Assembly (NCBI GenBank): GCA_030248215.1
Contig: JASANG010000066.1
Coordinates: 62,001 to 126,000 of the forward strand
Origin: Enoplolaimus lenunculus
Lineage: Eukaryota; Nematoda; Enoplea; Enoplida; Thoracostomopsidae
Length of the DNA stretch: 64,000 nucleotides
Direction: 5' to 3'
The notes under the pieces: generated by a model
The model's database searches: none
Told to the model about the DNA's origin: nothing
What the model saw: the letters and a program-made list of their open reading frames with translations, nothing else
Part shown: piece after piece, positions 11,112-24,200 of the stretch
Layout of the letters: every line of letters begins with the position of its first letter
How positions within the stretch are numbered: the stretch's first letter is position 1
Made by a program: the position numbers and the translations under genes

Positions 11112-11565
11112 GACAGTTACCCGAATAAGAGGGGGCGATATTTATTTGGCTTCTCCAGAGGGTACTCCCCTTGTTACTCGGTTATGGACGCTTATTTATT
11201 TTTCACCCGCGCACCCGCCATCCTTCGTTACTGTTATATATCCGGTACTGCAACTGTCCGCTGACTTAAACGTTTGTCTTGTGTCAATAGTTGGAGCGAT
11301 AATCCAAGGTTATAATTATAGAAAGGTACTTTCCAAATTTAAGTACGTTGTACAGTTTCGAACTCAAATTATTCGGGCCTGCAGTCCTTTATGCGCTACA
11401 ATTAGGGATAATTGACATTTATAGACTCTAATTAGGGTTTAGGGACTCTATCCATGTTACGGACTCTTATTAGGGCTTATTAGGAATACGGACTCCTATT
11501 GATTGGTACGCAAAACGGGGACCTCCCTCTTATTACCCCTCCCCCTCTTATTCGGGTCAATACAG
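11112..11565 (+). mobile_element. Family H MITE, nearly complete
   Basis: Terminal inverted repeats ACAGTTACCCGAATAAGAGG (left) and complement of CCTCTTATTCGGGTCAATAC (right). The body shares TATTTATTTGGCTTCTCCAG and AGCGATAATCCAAGGTTATA with the copies at 1305 and 42784, and repeated GGACTCTATTAGGG-like motifs near the right end. Confidence 0.75.
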
Positions 11566-11569
11566 TACG

Positions 11570-12045
11570 AGTTCTGTCAACCAATCAAATGTGTGCTAAT
11601 ATACTCGACTCGCATTAAAACCTATCGCATCACATTTACTATGCCAAATTGCATATAAAGCAGATGATATATACGTACCAATTTGATAACGTTACCACCA
11701 ATAAGCGAATTACAGCAAGTGCTTTATTCCTTAACAAACATGAATTCTATGCTTTTATGGGGCGGGTTTTCAAAGACCCATATTTGAAAGTATATTTAAG
11801 CTATTGCCAACTAAATCAAATTCTCGTTCCAATGAAAAGCAGCTACAGAACAAGTAAACCCATACATCAAAATAGCTTAAAAACTTAAACAAATAGCTTA
11901 ACTCAAAATGACACCTACGGAAACATTTCAAATATAGTTTGGATTCGTACTCTCAACTGCGTACAGTACGCATCACCAGCTATCGATAAGTCTTGTAACT
12001 TTTAAACCAGAGAATGGTTTGTTTCAAAATTTAGTTCATTTGTTA
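11570..12045. other. Unassigned AT-rich intergenic DNA
   Basis: No gene, array or terminal repeat recognised between the family H MITE and the nested family M/D pair. A 79-codon ORF (11649-11888) resembles nothing I know and has ordinary AT-rich composition. Confidence 0.4.
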
Positions 12046-12441
12046 CACTGCAAAAAATGGCCCATGTTACTTTAAGGGGCGTCCAGGTTTCTGGTGGGTC
12101 CATAAAAGAGTAGGTTTAGATTTTAGATTACAGTTTTTGCTTAGGCTTAGGCTAAGGAACACATTTTTGCTACGCTTAGGCTTAGTATTAAGAATACGCT
12201 TAATGTACTGCTACGCTTCTTAAAGTAACATTGGCCCAAAAAACAGTGAGTCAAATTGACTCTCTCCGAAATAGGCTTTTCCTTGACTACACAAATTGAG
12301 ACAAAATTCGACTGTGCCAGAGTCAAATTCGACTCACTGAGTCGCACGTATGACGCAGGCGGAGCCGAATTTGACTCATTTTATGTAGTCCCGTAGAGCC
12401 AATTTCGGAGAGAGTCAACTCGACTCACCATTCTTTGCAGT
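12046..12441. mobile_element. Family M MITE (GAGTCAAATTGACTC), split by a family D MITE
   Basis: Outer repeats CACTGCAAAAAATGG (left) and complement of CCATTCTTTGCAGTG (right), then GTGAGTCAAATTGACTCTCT on the left and the inverted GAGAGAGTCAACTCGACTCAC on the right. The left arm is broken after CACTGCAAAAAAT by a family D element at 12059-12236. Confidence 0.8.
12059..12236 (+). mobile_element. Family D MITE nested in family M
   Basis: GGCCCATGTTACTTTAAGGG left end and AAAGTAACATTGGCC right end. The 8-bp flanks CAAAAAAT (12051-12058) and CAAAAAAC (12237-12244) are the target duplication inside the older family M arm. Contains GCTTAGGCTTAGG. Confidence 0.85.
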
Positions 12442-12989
12442 GAACACTTAATTTGTGTGCATATTTTGATACTCACAGCTGTCGTCGTTCGCTTGTTTAA
12501 AAGCATATTTTCTGAACTGGTGACAGATGCTACACACAATTGAGAATACCACTCAACGCCTAAATATTATACATCATGAACTTGACTTCGTCCTAAAACT
12601 ATGCCTCTAAATTAGGTAAACACTAAAATGTTTGATTTCACTTAATATCCTACCAACTCTGCTGACAGAAATGACCGCTGACACATAGATGACTGCCCAC
12701 CCTATAACAATTATAAACAACATCGGCCAAACACAATAAATAATAACAAACAGAAAAACAATGAAAATCCCTTGAAACATATATTAAAATATAAGTGGAA
12801 AAAAACTTAAAACGGATCTATATCACAAATCAAAGTATCATTAAGCTTATTCTACAAAATGTAAACAAAAAAACTCATTCAACCATAAAACAATCAACCA
12901 ACAGAGAATTGTTCTAAACAGACAAGTATACCGCGGGCCACGCATAGAACCAATCCCTACGCCTACGGCCTTCGCTTAGTCTGCGCCAG

Positions 12990-13130
12990 TTCCATGGCAC
13001 TCGAAATTCCCTCAATCGACGCCTCACTTGCGTGTTCTAAATTGAGGCCTGATATCTCGTTCCATGGCACTCGAAATTCCCTCAATCGACGCCTCACTTG
13101 CGTGTTCTAAATTGAGGCCTGATATCTCGC
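12990..13130 (+). repeat. Tandem duplication of a 71-bp unit
   Basis: TTCCATGGCACTCGAAATTC through GAGGCCTGATATCTCG occurs twice in direct succession (first copy from about 12990, second from about 13061) with no visible difference. It looks recent. No gene context. Confidence 0.9.
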
Positions 13131-13468
13131 AGAAATACACTGGTGTGTATGACCAAGACCACAATTTCTACAGTAACGTTAGCCATAATCCTTACAGAAA
13201 CGATTGGAGTCTTGAATGTTGTACAGCTGATTTTTTAGAAGCACCAATGAAAAATCAATACCCGAGTTACAAAAAACTCCAAACGGTCGGCCAAAAATTG
13301 CCGTTTACTTCTGTCACAAATACGGCCATCCAGAACAGTCACCCAGAACAGTCGTACCGCCGTACTTGGGGCCCGAAGCAATGTTTTACGGAGTTTGTTG
13401 GGCTTAGAGGGGTGTCACACTGCACCCGATTATACAAATTGCTCAAAAGCTCCACTTGCACTCGAGTG

Positions 13469-13684
13469 CCCGTATTCTCCGATACGTTCAGCACCTGCCG
13501 CCAGTCGGTGATATGTCTTGTCACTTTCGCACCAGCGAATGCTGAGGCTCAAAATTGAGCACATTTTTCGCATAGCATTTGCTCTACTCCTGTACTAATT
13601 TAGAGTTCAACAACCGCAATAGTTAGTGAGTGCGAAAGCCTATTGCTAACTGATGATAGTTGCTATACACATTTGAGAATATGA
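13469..13684. mobile_element. Family A MITE (CCGTATTCTCAAATGTG)
   Basis: Left end CCGTATTCTCCGATACG..., right end TAGTTGCTATACACATTTGA then GAATATG, inverted relatives. Next to each end sits an inner hairpin-like pair (CACCTGCCGCCAGTCGGTGAT; CCTATTGCTAACTGATGATAG). Confidence 0.7.
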
Positions 13685-14051
13685 GCTCAGTATTCAATAG
13701 TCTGGCGTTCATGGTTACACAATTCTGTCCAAATATTATAACCACAAATTTAAATATGACCAGCAATCGCTTGTTGAAGATAATTGAACGCGAAACAACA
13801 ACAAAAAATGCGGAATGCACTGTTGTAAATAAACTGCAGAAATTGTTTACAATAACTACCGCCAGGACACGAAACGACAACAACCGAGCGACAAAGTCAT
13901 AAGACAAATCCCGATCCATAAAAATATATCTTTAATGCTTGAAACTAAATAACTCCAAAAACACTGTTTCAGCTCTCGAAAGCTGACTAAGCCTTAGTTT
14001 ATGTTATGCCAAAAAATGTGACTGCGAAAACAGTCACGCAAATGTTTACAG

Positions 14052-14438
14052 TAGGGATCTGTCGATACCAAAATTTTTGCCGATGTCGATGCTTAATTTG
14101 AAATTTTGCCGATGTCGATTCCAACTTTAGTACACCATGCTTAATAAACAGATAGGATACTACATTACATCATTATATGAAGGCTTAAACACTAAACCAT
14201 CATAAACGATTATACTTTTATAAGAACGGTTCATTTCGATTAATTTTTTTCAATCTTAAACGCATGAGAGATATCAGTTTCCTTGACCAGGCACACTGAT
14301 ATGCGTTCAGAAATGAAACTGATAGCATTTCAACAGACTGTTATGTGCAAAAAGTATCTGCAAAAAATCTGCATTTTTTTGCAGTGCCGATATTGATGCG
14401 ACGCTCAAGAAAAGTGCCGATTAATCGGCAAATCCCTA
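14052..14438. mobile_element. Family J MITE (TAGGGATTTGCCGATTAATC)
   Basis: Left TAGGGATCTGTCGATACC and right GCCGATTAATCGGCAAATCC then CTA, inverted. The 8-bp flanks GTTTACAG (14044-14051) and GTTTACAA (14439-14446) fit a hAT-type target duplication. Related copies at 29712-30076, 51190-51420 and near 58145-58195. Confidence 0.8.
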
Positions 14439-14958
14439 GTTTACAAGTATACCTCTGGTTTTGTGTTGATGGAACAATGGTTCCCGGCGCTGAAATCTTT
14501 TAGTTCAAAACCAGTACCGAAACAATGTAATGCATGGATTCGAACAAAACAGTTATTAAACTGCATCATCGAAAGTCCGCGTTAACAATTTTAAGACTAA
14601 ACTGTCCAAACAAGACTGAATACGACTTAATTCAGTAAACATTTGACTTCTGCAATAATGTTCTGCTAATACACTTAGGGCAGCTTGTTTTAAGTTCATT
14701 GACACAAGCAACAAACAGTGATCCCACCCACGACACCAAGAGTGTGTCCACTCACACTCCCATCAGATTTCGCGGTACCGGTAGCTCAAAGCGTTGTCAG
14801 TACGGCCACAGGGGATACATAGAAACATTTGCGGATATTCAACGTCGCTGTGACTACTTCTGCTACATTCTTTTGCTAACCAAATTACCATCAACCCTAT
14901 TTTATTTCCTTCAGCTGTCGATCAGGATTTGTACAAATTTAAACACCATCGAATTTTT

Positions 14959-15149
14959 GGGCCAATATTACTTTTAGGGCAGTAACAGTAGATTAATCGA
15001 ATTCCTAAGCTTAAGCCTAAACCTAAGCGTTGCAAAAGCGTATTCCTAAGCATAAGCCTACGCCTAAGCAAACACATGTAGTCTAGAATTTAAGCGTACT
15101 CTTTAACAGGCCACCAGAAACCGACACGACCCTAAAAGTAACATGGGCC
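14959..15149 (-). mobile_element. Family D MITE, inverted copy
   Basis: Same terminal repeats as 2051-2252, in reverse (GGCCAATATTACTTTTAGGG ... AAAAGTAACATGGGCC). Flanks GAATTTTT and GAATTTTG. Internal CCTAAGC hexamers are the TTAGGC array on the other strand. Confidence 0.8.
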
Positions 15150-15369
15150 GAATTTTGTGTTAATTCATCCTTGGGCTGACCAATTAAAATACAGATCCAG
15201 TAAACCACACTATTGTATACATCATTTACCATAAAACAACAAACGAGGTTAAACGTCATCAGATCTCGCCCCGTATTTTCGCATAAATACGAGATTATTG
15301 TCAGAATAAACGCTAAGCGTAAAAACACAAAATTAATTTGAATAAATATGAACAGTCGTGCGCCATGGC

Positions 15370-15594
15370 TCGTATTCTCAAATGTGTATAGCAACTATCA
15401 TCAGTTTAGTAATAGGTTTTCAAACTCACTATACTATTGCAGTTGCTGAACCTAAAATTACTGCAAGAGTAGAGCGAATCAAATGCGACAAATTGAGCCA
15501 ATATATTGAGCCTCCTCAGCATTCTCCGGTTCGAAAGTTACAAGATCTATCAACAACTCGTGATAGGAGTTGCACACTTTTGAGAATATGGGCC
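15370..15594. mobile_element. Family A MITE
   Basis: CGTATTCTCAAATGTGTATA left end and complement of CACTTTTGAGAATATGGGCC right end. The inner palindrome (AGCAACTATCATCAGTTTAG) is shared with 13469-13684. Confidence 0.75.
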
Positions 15595-17199
15595 CTTGTT
15601 ATAATATAACAAAACGGTTATACATTCTAAAATATAAATAAAATGCATATTGCTAAATCAAGTTTGACAGTCAAGGTTTCAACTTGTATTACATTTTGCC
15701 GGAACCGAAATCAGATTTCGACAGAAACTCCGGCTGAAACAGGAACTTTGGTAGAGCAATGCTCGTAGACATGTACGTCGCACCTTACTATACTGCAACA
15801 GAAGTGCTAACTTTACACCAAAAGAAACTCGACCCCGTCTCGAATTATAAATAAAAAGAATAAAAAAACAACAAAAACGATAATAATAATAATAATAAAC
15901 ATGATAAAAATTGCTTTGATTCGTTTGGTCCACAAACAACAAAATGAATGTATTCCGTTGTTATTGAAATAAATAAAATAGCACATAAAAGACACTGAAC
16001 AGGATGTTCAGACAAGCATAATCTTCCGGTAAACACACACAATACGGTCGTTGTTTGTTGAACAGTTGTCTGCTCCCAACTCCATTTGGGGGGAGGGACA
16101 AACTGGATATTTCCTGACAAATTGGATATTTCCTGTTAAGTCCCACCGAAAAACGAACCTTCGAAAATGTATTACTTCCTAAGCTGAAGCGTAACACTAA
16201 AGCTAACCGTGAGCTTAAGCCTCAACCTGTGTTTGTGTTAATCAACTCACTGCGACGTTGCCATCAGAACTCCAATTATCAATACAAAGTCTCTGAGACA
16301 TCAATGATTACTGAAGCGATAGAAATGTTGCAAAGCTCTGACTTAAATCAAAGCAACAAAACTTAAACAAATTACGTGAAAATTGCTGTTATTTATGCCA
16401 AACACTCAAAATAATGCAAGCATCCTGCTTACAATAATCATCTTTCGGAATGATTGTTCTAAAACTCACTTCAAATCGCACTGCATTCCCCTATGTTATA
16501 CCCAGTCCATAATGCCTCGAAACACATATCGTAACCCTGGAAACAGAATGAGTAAACCACGGTGCCTATAATAAACACAACAGACAATAAACGACCCTGT
16601 ACCGGTGTTATTCAGTAACGCACTTACCGACACACAAAACTAATTCTAAACTTAAGCAGCAGTATCATACAGTGCACATCACGAAATCATGTTGCGGATG
16701 CGGTTTAAAGTCCCAACCAGTGACGTACGGGATCACTGGTCCGCTGCTGTAAGCACTCAGCTACACAGCGATGCAAACGTTTCGCTACCATCGCTCTATA
16801 TATCGTAAGTCGAAGCAGTTGCTATCTCCTTGCAGTCTTCTCGCTATTGTTTGAAGAGCACAATATTTCAGTTGGAAGCTTGGTTACAAGCAACACACAA
16901 TCGGATTTTGAAGTCAATTTTCACAGTAGACTAAAGTATGTCTGGCATAGAGATTCCACCGCGTCGGATGTATCAGCCCGTTTTCAAGTGTCGATTGTAA
17001 TTTCAAACTAAATAAAAATATAACGACGATCCGGTATTGGACTGTTCGTTTCGTGCTGACATAGACAGACAAAGGAAGACACTCAAAGATACCATCATCA
17101 AGTCGCACCCTCTTTTCAGGCTGATAAAAGACGAGATTTCACCCACAAAACGGATTTCGGCCATCCTGAACCATCCCTAAATCATCAAAAAGGCGTGGA
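15595..17199. other. Region 3' of DAPK1, no gene recognised
   Basis: Downstream of the DAPK1 stop codon, so it probably includes the 3' UTR. At 16690-16790, read on the minus strand, GTAGCTGAGTGCTTACAGCA followed after 30 bases by TGGTTGGGACTTT resembles tRNA A and B boxes, a possible eroded SINE. An (AAT)n run lies at 15880-15898. Short ORFs here resemble nothing I know. Confidence 0.4.
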
Positions 17200-18218
17200 C
17201 TATTGTCCAGGGTCACTCGGCAACACCTCACCATCTGCTGCAATCCCATTCACTCGAGCGTCCTCAGCGGCTGCGGCACCTCCGGACCCTTCATTGGTGG
17301 ACTGATGACTTCCCGAATGACTCACCACGCCAGAATCGGTTCCGTCATTCCCGGAGGACGGGATACCGGCCTTGGTTGATGCGCCGCTGCTGTCGCCTGC
17401 CACAGTCTTCACTGGTGAAATAGAGTCAAATCCACCGCTGGCTGGAGACGACTGTGCAACCCTCGGAATCGCGCGGCCGCTACCGCTATCGTTTCCACAG
17501 ATGCGACGGTTTGGCAAATCGAAGCCACGATCGTCGTTTTCATCGATAATTGCCGCATCGCTACCAACTTCCGAACACGTCGCGTCTGCATCATCAACGG
17601 CCGCGTTGGCGTCTGCATCGCTGTCGCCTACGCCAGCTCCTGCTGTGTTAGCGATCGCGTACAATGGAACCCCGCGATACAACGCATCGAGCGCATCGGA
17701 TCGACCGAGCTGTTTCAGCTTGGCGCATAATGAGCCGATCGTTGCATCGACCGCTGCGTTCTCGAGCGACCATTCGACAATAAGTTGATCGGTTTTCGAT
17801 ATTAACGCACCGGTCGAGTCGACTTCAGGCAGCGCTGCCGCTAGTCCGAGCGTTGCGCCAAGGATCGACCAGTCGCGTCCCATCGAGTCTGGTGGATCGA
17901 GTAGCGCGGCGAGTTCACGTCGTGTCGGTAGAGGGACGTTTGCGGCGACCGGGAGATCGATACCAAGCGTTAAGTTGAGAGCGACCTCGCGTGATCCAAA
18001 GCAAACCACATCGACGAACGATTCTTCGCCAGAGGCACCATTGCTTCTAGCACTGTTCGCGTTGTTGTTGTTGTTGCCACCGTTTGACGTCGCATCGATA
18101 GCAGAGGGCGTCGTGTCTTTTGTGTCGCTGTTTGGATGACGAATTGACGTTCGTCGCGCCATTTGCATTTCCATGATCGACGCGGGAGGGTATGCGATCG
18201 GATTTGCTACATTGTTTG
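17200..18218 (-). CDS. DAPK1: DAPK1 exon 19 in window: death domain and C-terminal tail
   Basis: Acceptor tttttttcag; the first two bases complete a codon from the exon at 19091. It runs [19 protein letters not shown], then an Asn-rich insert, then [20 protein letters not shown], matching IMCFGCHDVYSQASLGMDI of human. The death domain (17665-17928) contains [19 protein letters not shown] and [17 protein letters not shown], near-diagnostic of DAPK1. About 154 further residues follow, acidic and Gly/Ser/Ala-rich ([16 protein letters not shown]), ending at TAG 17200-17202. Human DAPK1 has only a short Ser-rich tail here. Locally GC-rich compared with flanks. Confidence 0.93.
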
Positions 18219-21200
18219 CTGAAAAAAAATTAAAAATACCCGTTCGCAGGCTGTAGTGTGTACTTTGAATTCAAAACAGTAATCATACCCGCACCACAAG
18301 GAATAATCCTAAAGGAGACAGGGAGATTAATAGACATGGCACAAACGTTTGCAAACATAGAATTGTGGTATTGATGTCGATAGAGGTTTTTTAAACAAGG
18401 AATGCAAAGATGTGCTTTGGAAGGCACAAAGATCACTCCTTTGGTTCGGCCATGACACTAATACGACCCCGTGTCAAGATGAAATGGTCAAAATAAAATT
18501 CTTTGCAAATATACTAAATAAAATTTCTAAAAAAGTCTCATCCATAAACTGGAACCAAACAATCTGAATTCAAACCACATGCCATGTTGTAATACCACTT
18601 CTACAATACCATGCGTATACAGGTAACTGCTTAGGATACACAGGTAACTGCTTAGGATACACAGGTAACTGCTTAGGATACACAGGTAACTGCTTAGGAT
18701 ACACAGGTAACTGCTTAGAATACACAGGTAACTGCTTAGGATACACAGGTAACTGCTTAGGATACACAGGTAACTGCTTAGGAAGGTGGGTATGTAGGCG
18801 ATGTACGCTGAAACCACCCGGTAACATTATAACAACCCACAACATTCGAACGACTATCTCTTTCAAAGCATGGTACCACAACACACCTCCGAACCATACC
18901 TGGCATTGGTGTCACACACAGCAATGGTGTAGCCAGGATTCAGCAAAAAGGTTCCACGATGCGTGAAAATTTCGAAGGTGGTTCTTACGCACCAACTGAC
19001 AAAGTCTGTTAAACTCTTGACCAGCATCACCCTGGCTACACCGTTGACCGCACACGAAAAACTCGAATGCATTCCACAATATCAACTGACCTAAATCACG
19101 AGGCGACAAGAAATGTCGTTCTACTGAAAGTCCAGGTGCAATTTCGGCAATCGTTTGCTCAGCGATACTGATCAAATCTTCAAGGAAATAAAAACACGAC
19201 GGCCGATTCGAAGGCGGTCCACGGACACGAATTTCAAACGCCACATCGCGCTTATACAGCGTAATAAACGCTTCCATATTGCCACCAGATACAAGTTTAG
19301 ATGCATCACGCCATTGGCAAAGCTCGGCATCGATTGGTTCTTGAAATTCCTGTTTGATATTAATAATACACTGTCAAATTATATCCAGACAACTATGGTC
19401 AACTATGCACACCGCCTCTCACAAGTCAGTGGTGCGCTATACGTTACTGTGCCAGACACTGCAACGCGACGCCGTACGCCACCGCGCCCGGCTATGCGTT
19501 GCTAACAAAAATATACGCAAAATCTATGTGGTGGCTTGCGACAGTAAATTTATAATCATCAAACTTTATCATGCCGCTCGCCGGCGCCGGAGCGGCGTTC
19601 GGCGACGTCCGACGGCGCGCTGCGAGTATAACGCAACCATTAGTTGCACATTTTTTTATCAAATATCCGAACCGTAACGTGTTATTGATTTCAAAATCCA
19701 CCTTAAAGCAAGCTAATCACTATCACCAACTGTTGATAGATGTTATAGAATACGGTCACACAATTCAAATAGTGTCGGTTGAAAACAATTATGTAAAGTT
19801 TGACATTAAGCATACAGAATGTTTAATGAGCGACGTGGATGACGAGGTTACTTTTTCTATGATTAGACGCTACTGCCTAACGCTCTACCTACAGCACCGC
19901 AGTGGTTCCTGATCTGTGCTGGTCAAGAATTTTTGCTTTTTTTTTCCTCTTTGATTGTATCGTACCAAGCTGACTTCGTAATGTCACACTCACGACTGTT
20001 CTCAATGTACTGCGGTATTGACGGCTGTATTTACAGCGTAGCAATCGCGCTGTTAACACATTTTTTATCAAAATAGTGCTGGTAGTCGACAAGTATATTC
20101 AACTCTACACTAACCTGCATGGATCTCCGCAGCTGAACTTGAAATCGTGTAAACATACACCCGAGCATGTGTTCCTGACCATGAGGGGGCTGTAACCGCA
20201 CACCACCGTAAACCCACCCAGGCTCCGTGTCAGAGCTGTCTAACTGAGTGTCATCGGTTGATCTCGGTGAGGTACACGCGTCTCCCCAGGCAGCTGCTGG
20301 CGTTGTGGGTGGAGACAGAAAATTGAACGCCGGAAATTCGTATTCAACGTCGCCATCGTCCGTTTCGATTTGAGTGCATAAGTTTAACGCGTCCAGAACT
20401 TGTAGCAAATCAACAATGTCAGGGACGTCCGCGAATAGCAACAAGTGCAAATCGTCCGCTGAATACGTTCCTGAACCAAAAAAAACACAAAACTAGCATG
20501 TACTGATAAATTCAACTAACCAACAAACGAACAAACAAAGAAACAAAGAAACAAACAAACAAAGAAACAAACAAAGAAACAAACAAAAAACCAACAAACA
20601 AACAAATAAACAAACAAACAAACAAACAGACAAACAAACAACAACAGTACACACGGTGGCTGCGAACCAGATTGAAGATTAGCACGAACTATACTTGACT
20701 AAAACCATTAAATCAACTTGCCAACAGCAGTCACGGACAGAATATTATTCGCAATTGCGATGACGCCCCAAAACCGCAACTCTGACCGCAATTTCTACCC
20801 ATTTCATGAACGCAAATGCCGCAGACACGATTTGTAATGATCGCGACTAGTGCGCCCACAACGGCTACTGCTCCCGCAAATGCCCAATTTTAAATTTTCA
20901 ACGGGTTCTTAACGCAGTGACGATCGCGATTTAAACCACGACTGCATTAGAGTCTCTAAACGCCATTCATTGGCTGTGAGCAAAGAAAATTCAACCGCAA
21001 CCAATCAAACAACGTTCTTGGACACAAAGTAAGTGCCCTAATAACATCAGCAACTACATACACATGCAATCAGCAATCAAAACAAACAAAAGTTTGGCAC
21101 ATGCCAAAAACTAGCTCACCTGTGACGCGAGCACTAACGAGGAACTCGTGCGACAGCAATGTACCAATCAAATCGTGACACAGCCAGTACGGGCTCAGAA

Positions 21201-24200
21201 TGACGTAATCGAAATCTTGAACATCTCCTTTCAAATAGATAACCTAAAAATATGATATTATACCAGTTGTAGTTGAACTGCATTTCTTGAGCGAAAATCC
21301 TGATGGGAGAAACTGGAGGAAGGCGTTTGTGCTTTACAATTCATATTTCGTGCGCTATCAATCGATGTGTATCCAGTATTGCGTAAACGTAAATATCTGT
21401 AACTCAGGTACGATGCATCGACCAACAATTATTAATTCCTGAGGTTAAACGCTGGCGCGAATCATACTTTACAACCTATGCAAATATGTAAATCGTTTCT
21501 GTTTGTAGAATAGTGGAGACCTTTAGTGCGGTCAATTGGGAAGGCTGTAGATGAGCTGGGAAGACGCGGAACTCGCATGTGAGCAAAAACAGAGCTCCTA
21601 TTTATTAGCGAAAAACCATTTTTTGCCTGAGAATTGCGACTTTGTTCATATTTCTAGTAAAACTTTTCCACTGCTGGAGAACACTTATAGCATCCTTTAA
21701 ACATGTGACTGGTTCACTAAAACGACGCAGCGCTAATACCTCGCCCATCAATTGCAGTTGCTGAATGAGTTGTCGACAGTGAACTTCGCCAGCCAACGGA
21801 TTCACATTCGCTCGTGTCATTTCAATAAAAGCCGGCCATGAAACCACCGGAAACGTCGCTTGAGATTTTCGCAATTGCATCAAATAATTTATGGTCGCGT
21901 CGAGAAATCCGGTAGCTTTGGTTAAATTCTGAATAGCATTTAAAACACGAAATGTATTAATTCACAGTGTCAAAACGCAGGATGGTTTGCTTAATTTTAA
22001 CAAATAAAACGAATTTATGATAAGTACGTAACCGAATATGTTTTCATTCTGAATCTTGTCATGAAATTATATGAATAATTTGCAGACGACGGCAATAAAT
22101 ATCAAACATAACCAATAAGTTATCAATCCAGCCAATGATCATAAATTAATTGGATTTGCAAGGCTATTCATACATATGAGTTAATTCCATGTGTATATTT
22201 ATGATGAACAAATTGCATCTGCAAGCTGTTCGAATGAGTTTTTGTACAAAACTTGCATTTGCAAGATTCAAGTGCAGTGCGTTTATAAGCCTGAATTTCA
22301 GTGAATTATATGACGCTGCGAGAACTTCAAAGCTGTTTTGTGACTAAACGTGCATATGCAAGTTGCACGTGCAAGTTTTTGATGCGAAAACTTTGACGCG
22401 TGAATAGAGAAACTAAAATTAGAAATTGTGCATCAACCAACCTGCACAATTGCATCTTTCGTTTGACTCAAATACGCTTTGAGTGCTTTGGTCGCAGGAC
22501 TATTGCTCGCATGTGCGTCTAACAGTAGCATTCGGTCATGTATAATGAAATCTTGGGCAAACCGAATCTGAATTGTTCGCAGGAGGGCGTCCGCTTCCGT
22601 GCTGGTATATTCGCCATCGGGTGTTTTTGACAGCGACGCTGCTGCCTGATCAGCATGAGTACCAACCAAGACAACATGTGCCGGTTTCGAAGATCGGCCA
22701 CAATGACCTGAAACGCCACAATTCGAATTTCAAGCAGGTTTAATCAGGACCACCATCATTAGCGATAGGTTTCGATTCAAGCTGTGATGCGTTTTCGAGT
22801 AAAGCTGCTAAACTGCAAGTGGAACTCAAATATCATTCACACGAACAGAAAAAGGCGTTGCCCTCTTTGAAAATTTGGACTGATACAAAAAACTTCTTAC
22901 TTAACTTCGCTCGACCTGGACGTTTCATGGACTCGCGACCAACACGATTTTGCACTGCTCGCGTTTACTACAACCGCAACTGCGATTGTCTGGTATTAAA
23001 TTTTCAATTGCTTGTAAAGGAGATTACAACCGCGGTTTGGAACGATACTGTAACTGTGTCTGTTGACCGCGACTTTTCGTGAGCAAAGAAAACTCAAACG
23101 CGATTACGAAACCGCGACCGCAAACGCAATCATTGTGCACTTAAATCTGTCTGCAAAAGATTTCTGTCGCTCTGAATCCAGATCGCCTGCCTAAAGAGAA
23201 TCAAAATTTAAAATTTCAACCAATGTTCCAGCTGTGTTCACACTAACCAATTTCTCCAGGCATAATGCGAGCTTTGAGAAAATTCATCCAATAAAGCACT
23301 TGAGCGTACTGGACTTCTTGGGCATCTGTGAGACGGAATGTTACCATGTGGACGCAGTCGGTGTTGCCAACAAAATGGTCATACAATTGGTGGTACGGAG
23401 GATATCCTGAGAATTCCCAAGACGAAAATTCGCCAACATCTAAAAACAAATGAAAATCAAATAACTTCACGGTTTCGTAGTCGCTGATCAAGAATGACCT
23501 CACTCCCACCCTAAACCAACAACTGAACTCCCCCAACCTCTGGAGAATTACTACCGTTGCTCGTAAACCATTCGAAAACTCTGCATATCCTCTGAAATGC
23601 TTCACAGCCACTCTAATATTGTATCATTTTTTAGAATACAACGCTTACTTGACATATTAACATTTTGTACATCGACGCCTTTACAATAATGTGGACTGGC
23701 AGGCGGTTCCACTTTGTTTTTATGCGCCGACGAACGTCCGTTTGCAACAATCGCCGGTGAATCTTCTGAAAATATGTAATGCTAACAAATATTACACTAT
23801 TCATCACTCAAAAATTGCATTCAATTTTTTCATGCGAAATTTGTGATTTGTATAAGACGACAAAGTTAATATTTTATGCTTTTCTTTTTAAAATAATTTG
23901 AAAATGCTCAGCTTCGCTTGCTTTGGTTTAAAAGTAATTAAACAAAAAATATACAGAAAAATTGCAGTGCAGAAATACCAAATCCAATAGCCGTAACATA
24001 TAGAAAGCAACTGCCCAGTTCATACACCGGAAACGGATTTTCGACGGCACCCTTGCATAATCACAATATCTTCTTAATATACAGCTAAACCAAACTGTAA
24101 GATAAGCTACCACTATTGGTCATACCTTCACTACGACGCCGGAAAAAGCTACCAATGAAACTCGTTCGCAAACTCGACAACAATAGCGATTTGCCAGTTC

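Noticed and set aside
13064-13558. 164-codon ORF as a gene
   Set aside because: It begins inside a recent tandem duplication and ends inside a family A MITE; no protein resemblance.
18863-19072. ORF continuing past exon 18 as DAPK1 coding sequence
   Set aside because: Joining at 19091 to 18218 restores the DAPK1 order [18 protein letters not shown] in phase, whereas reading on gives no resemblance and reaches a stop.
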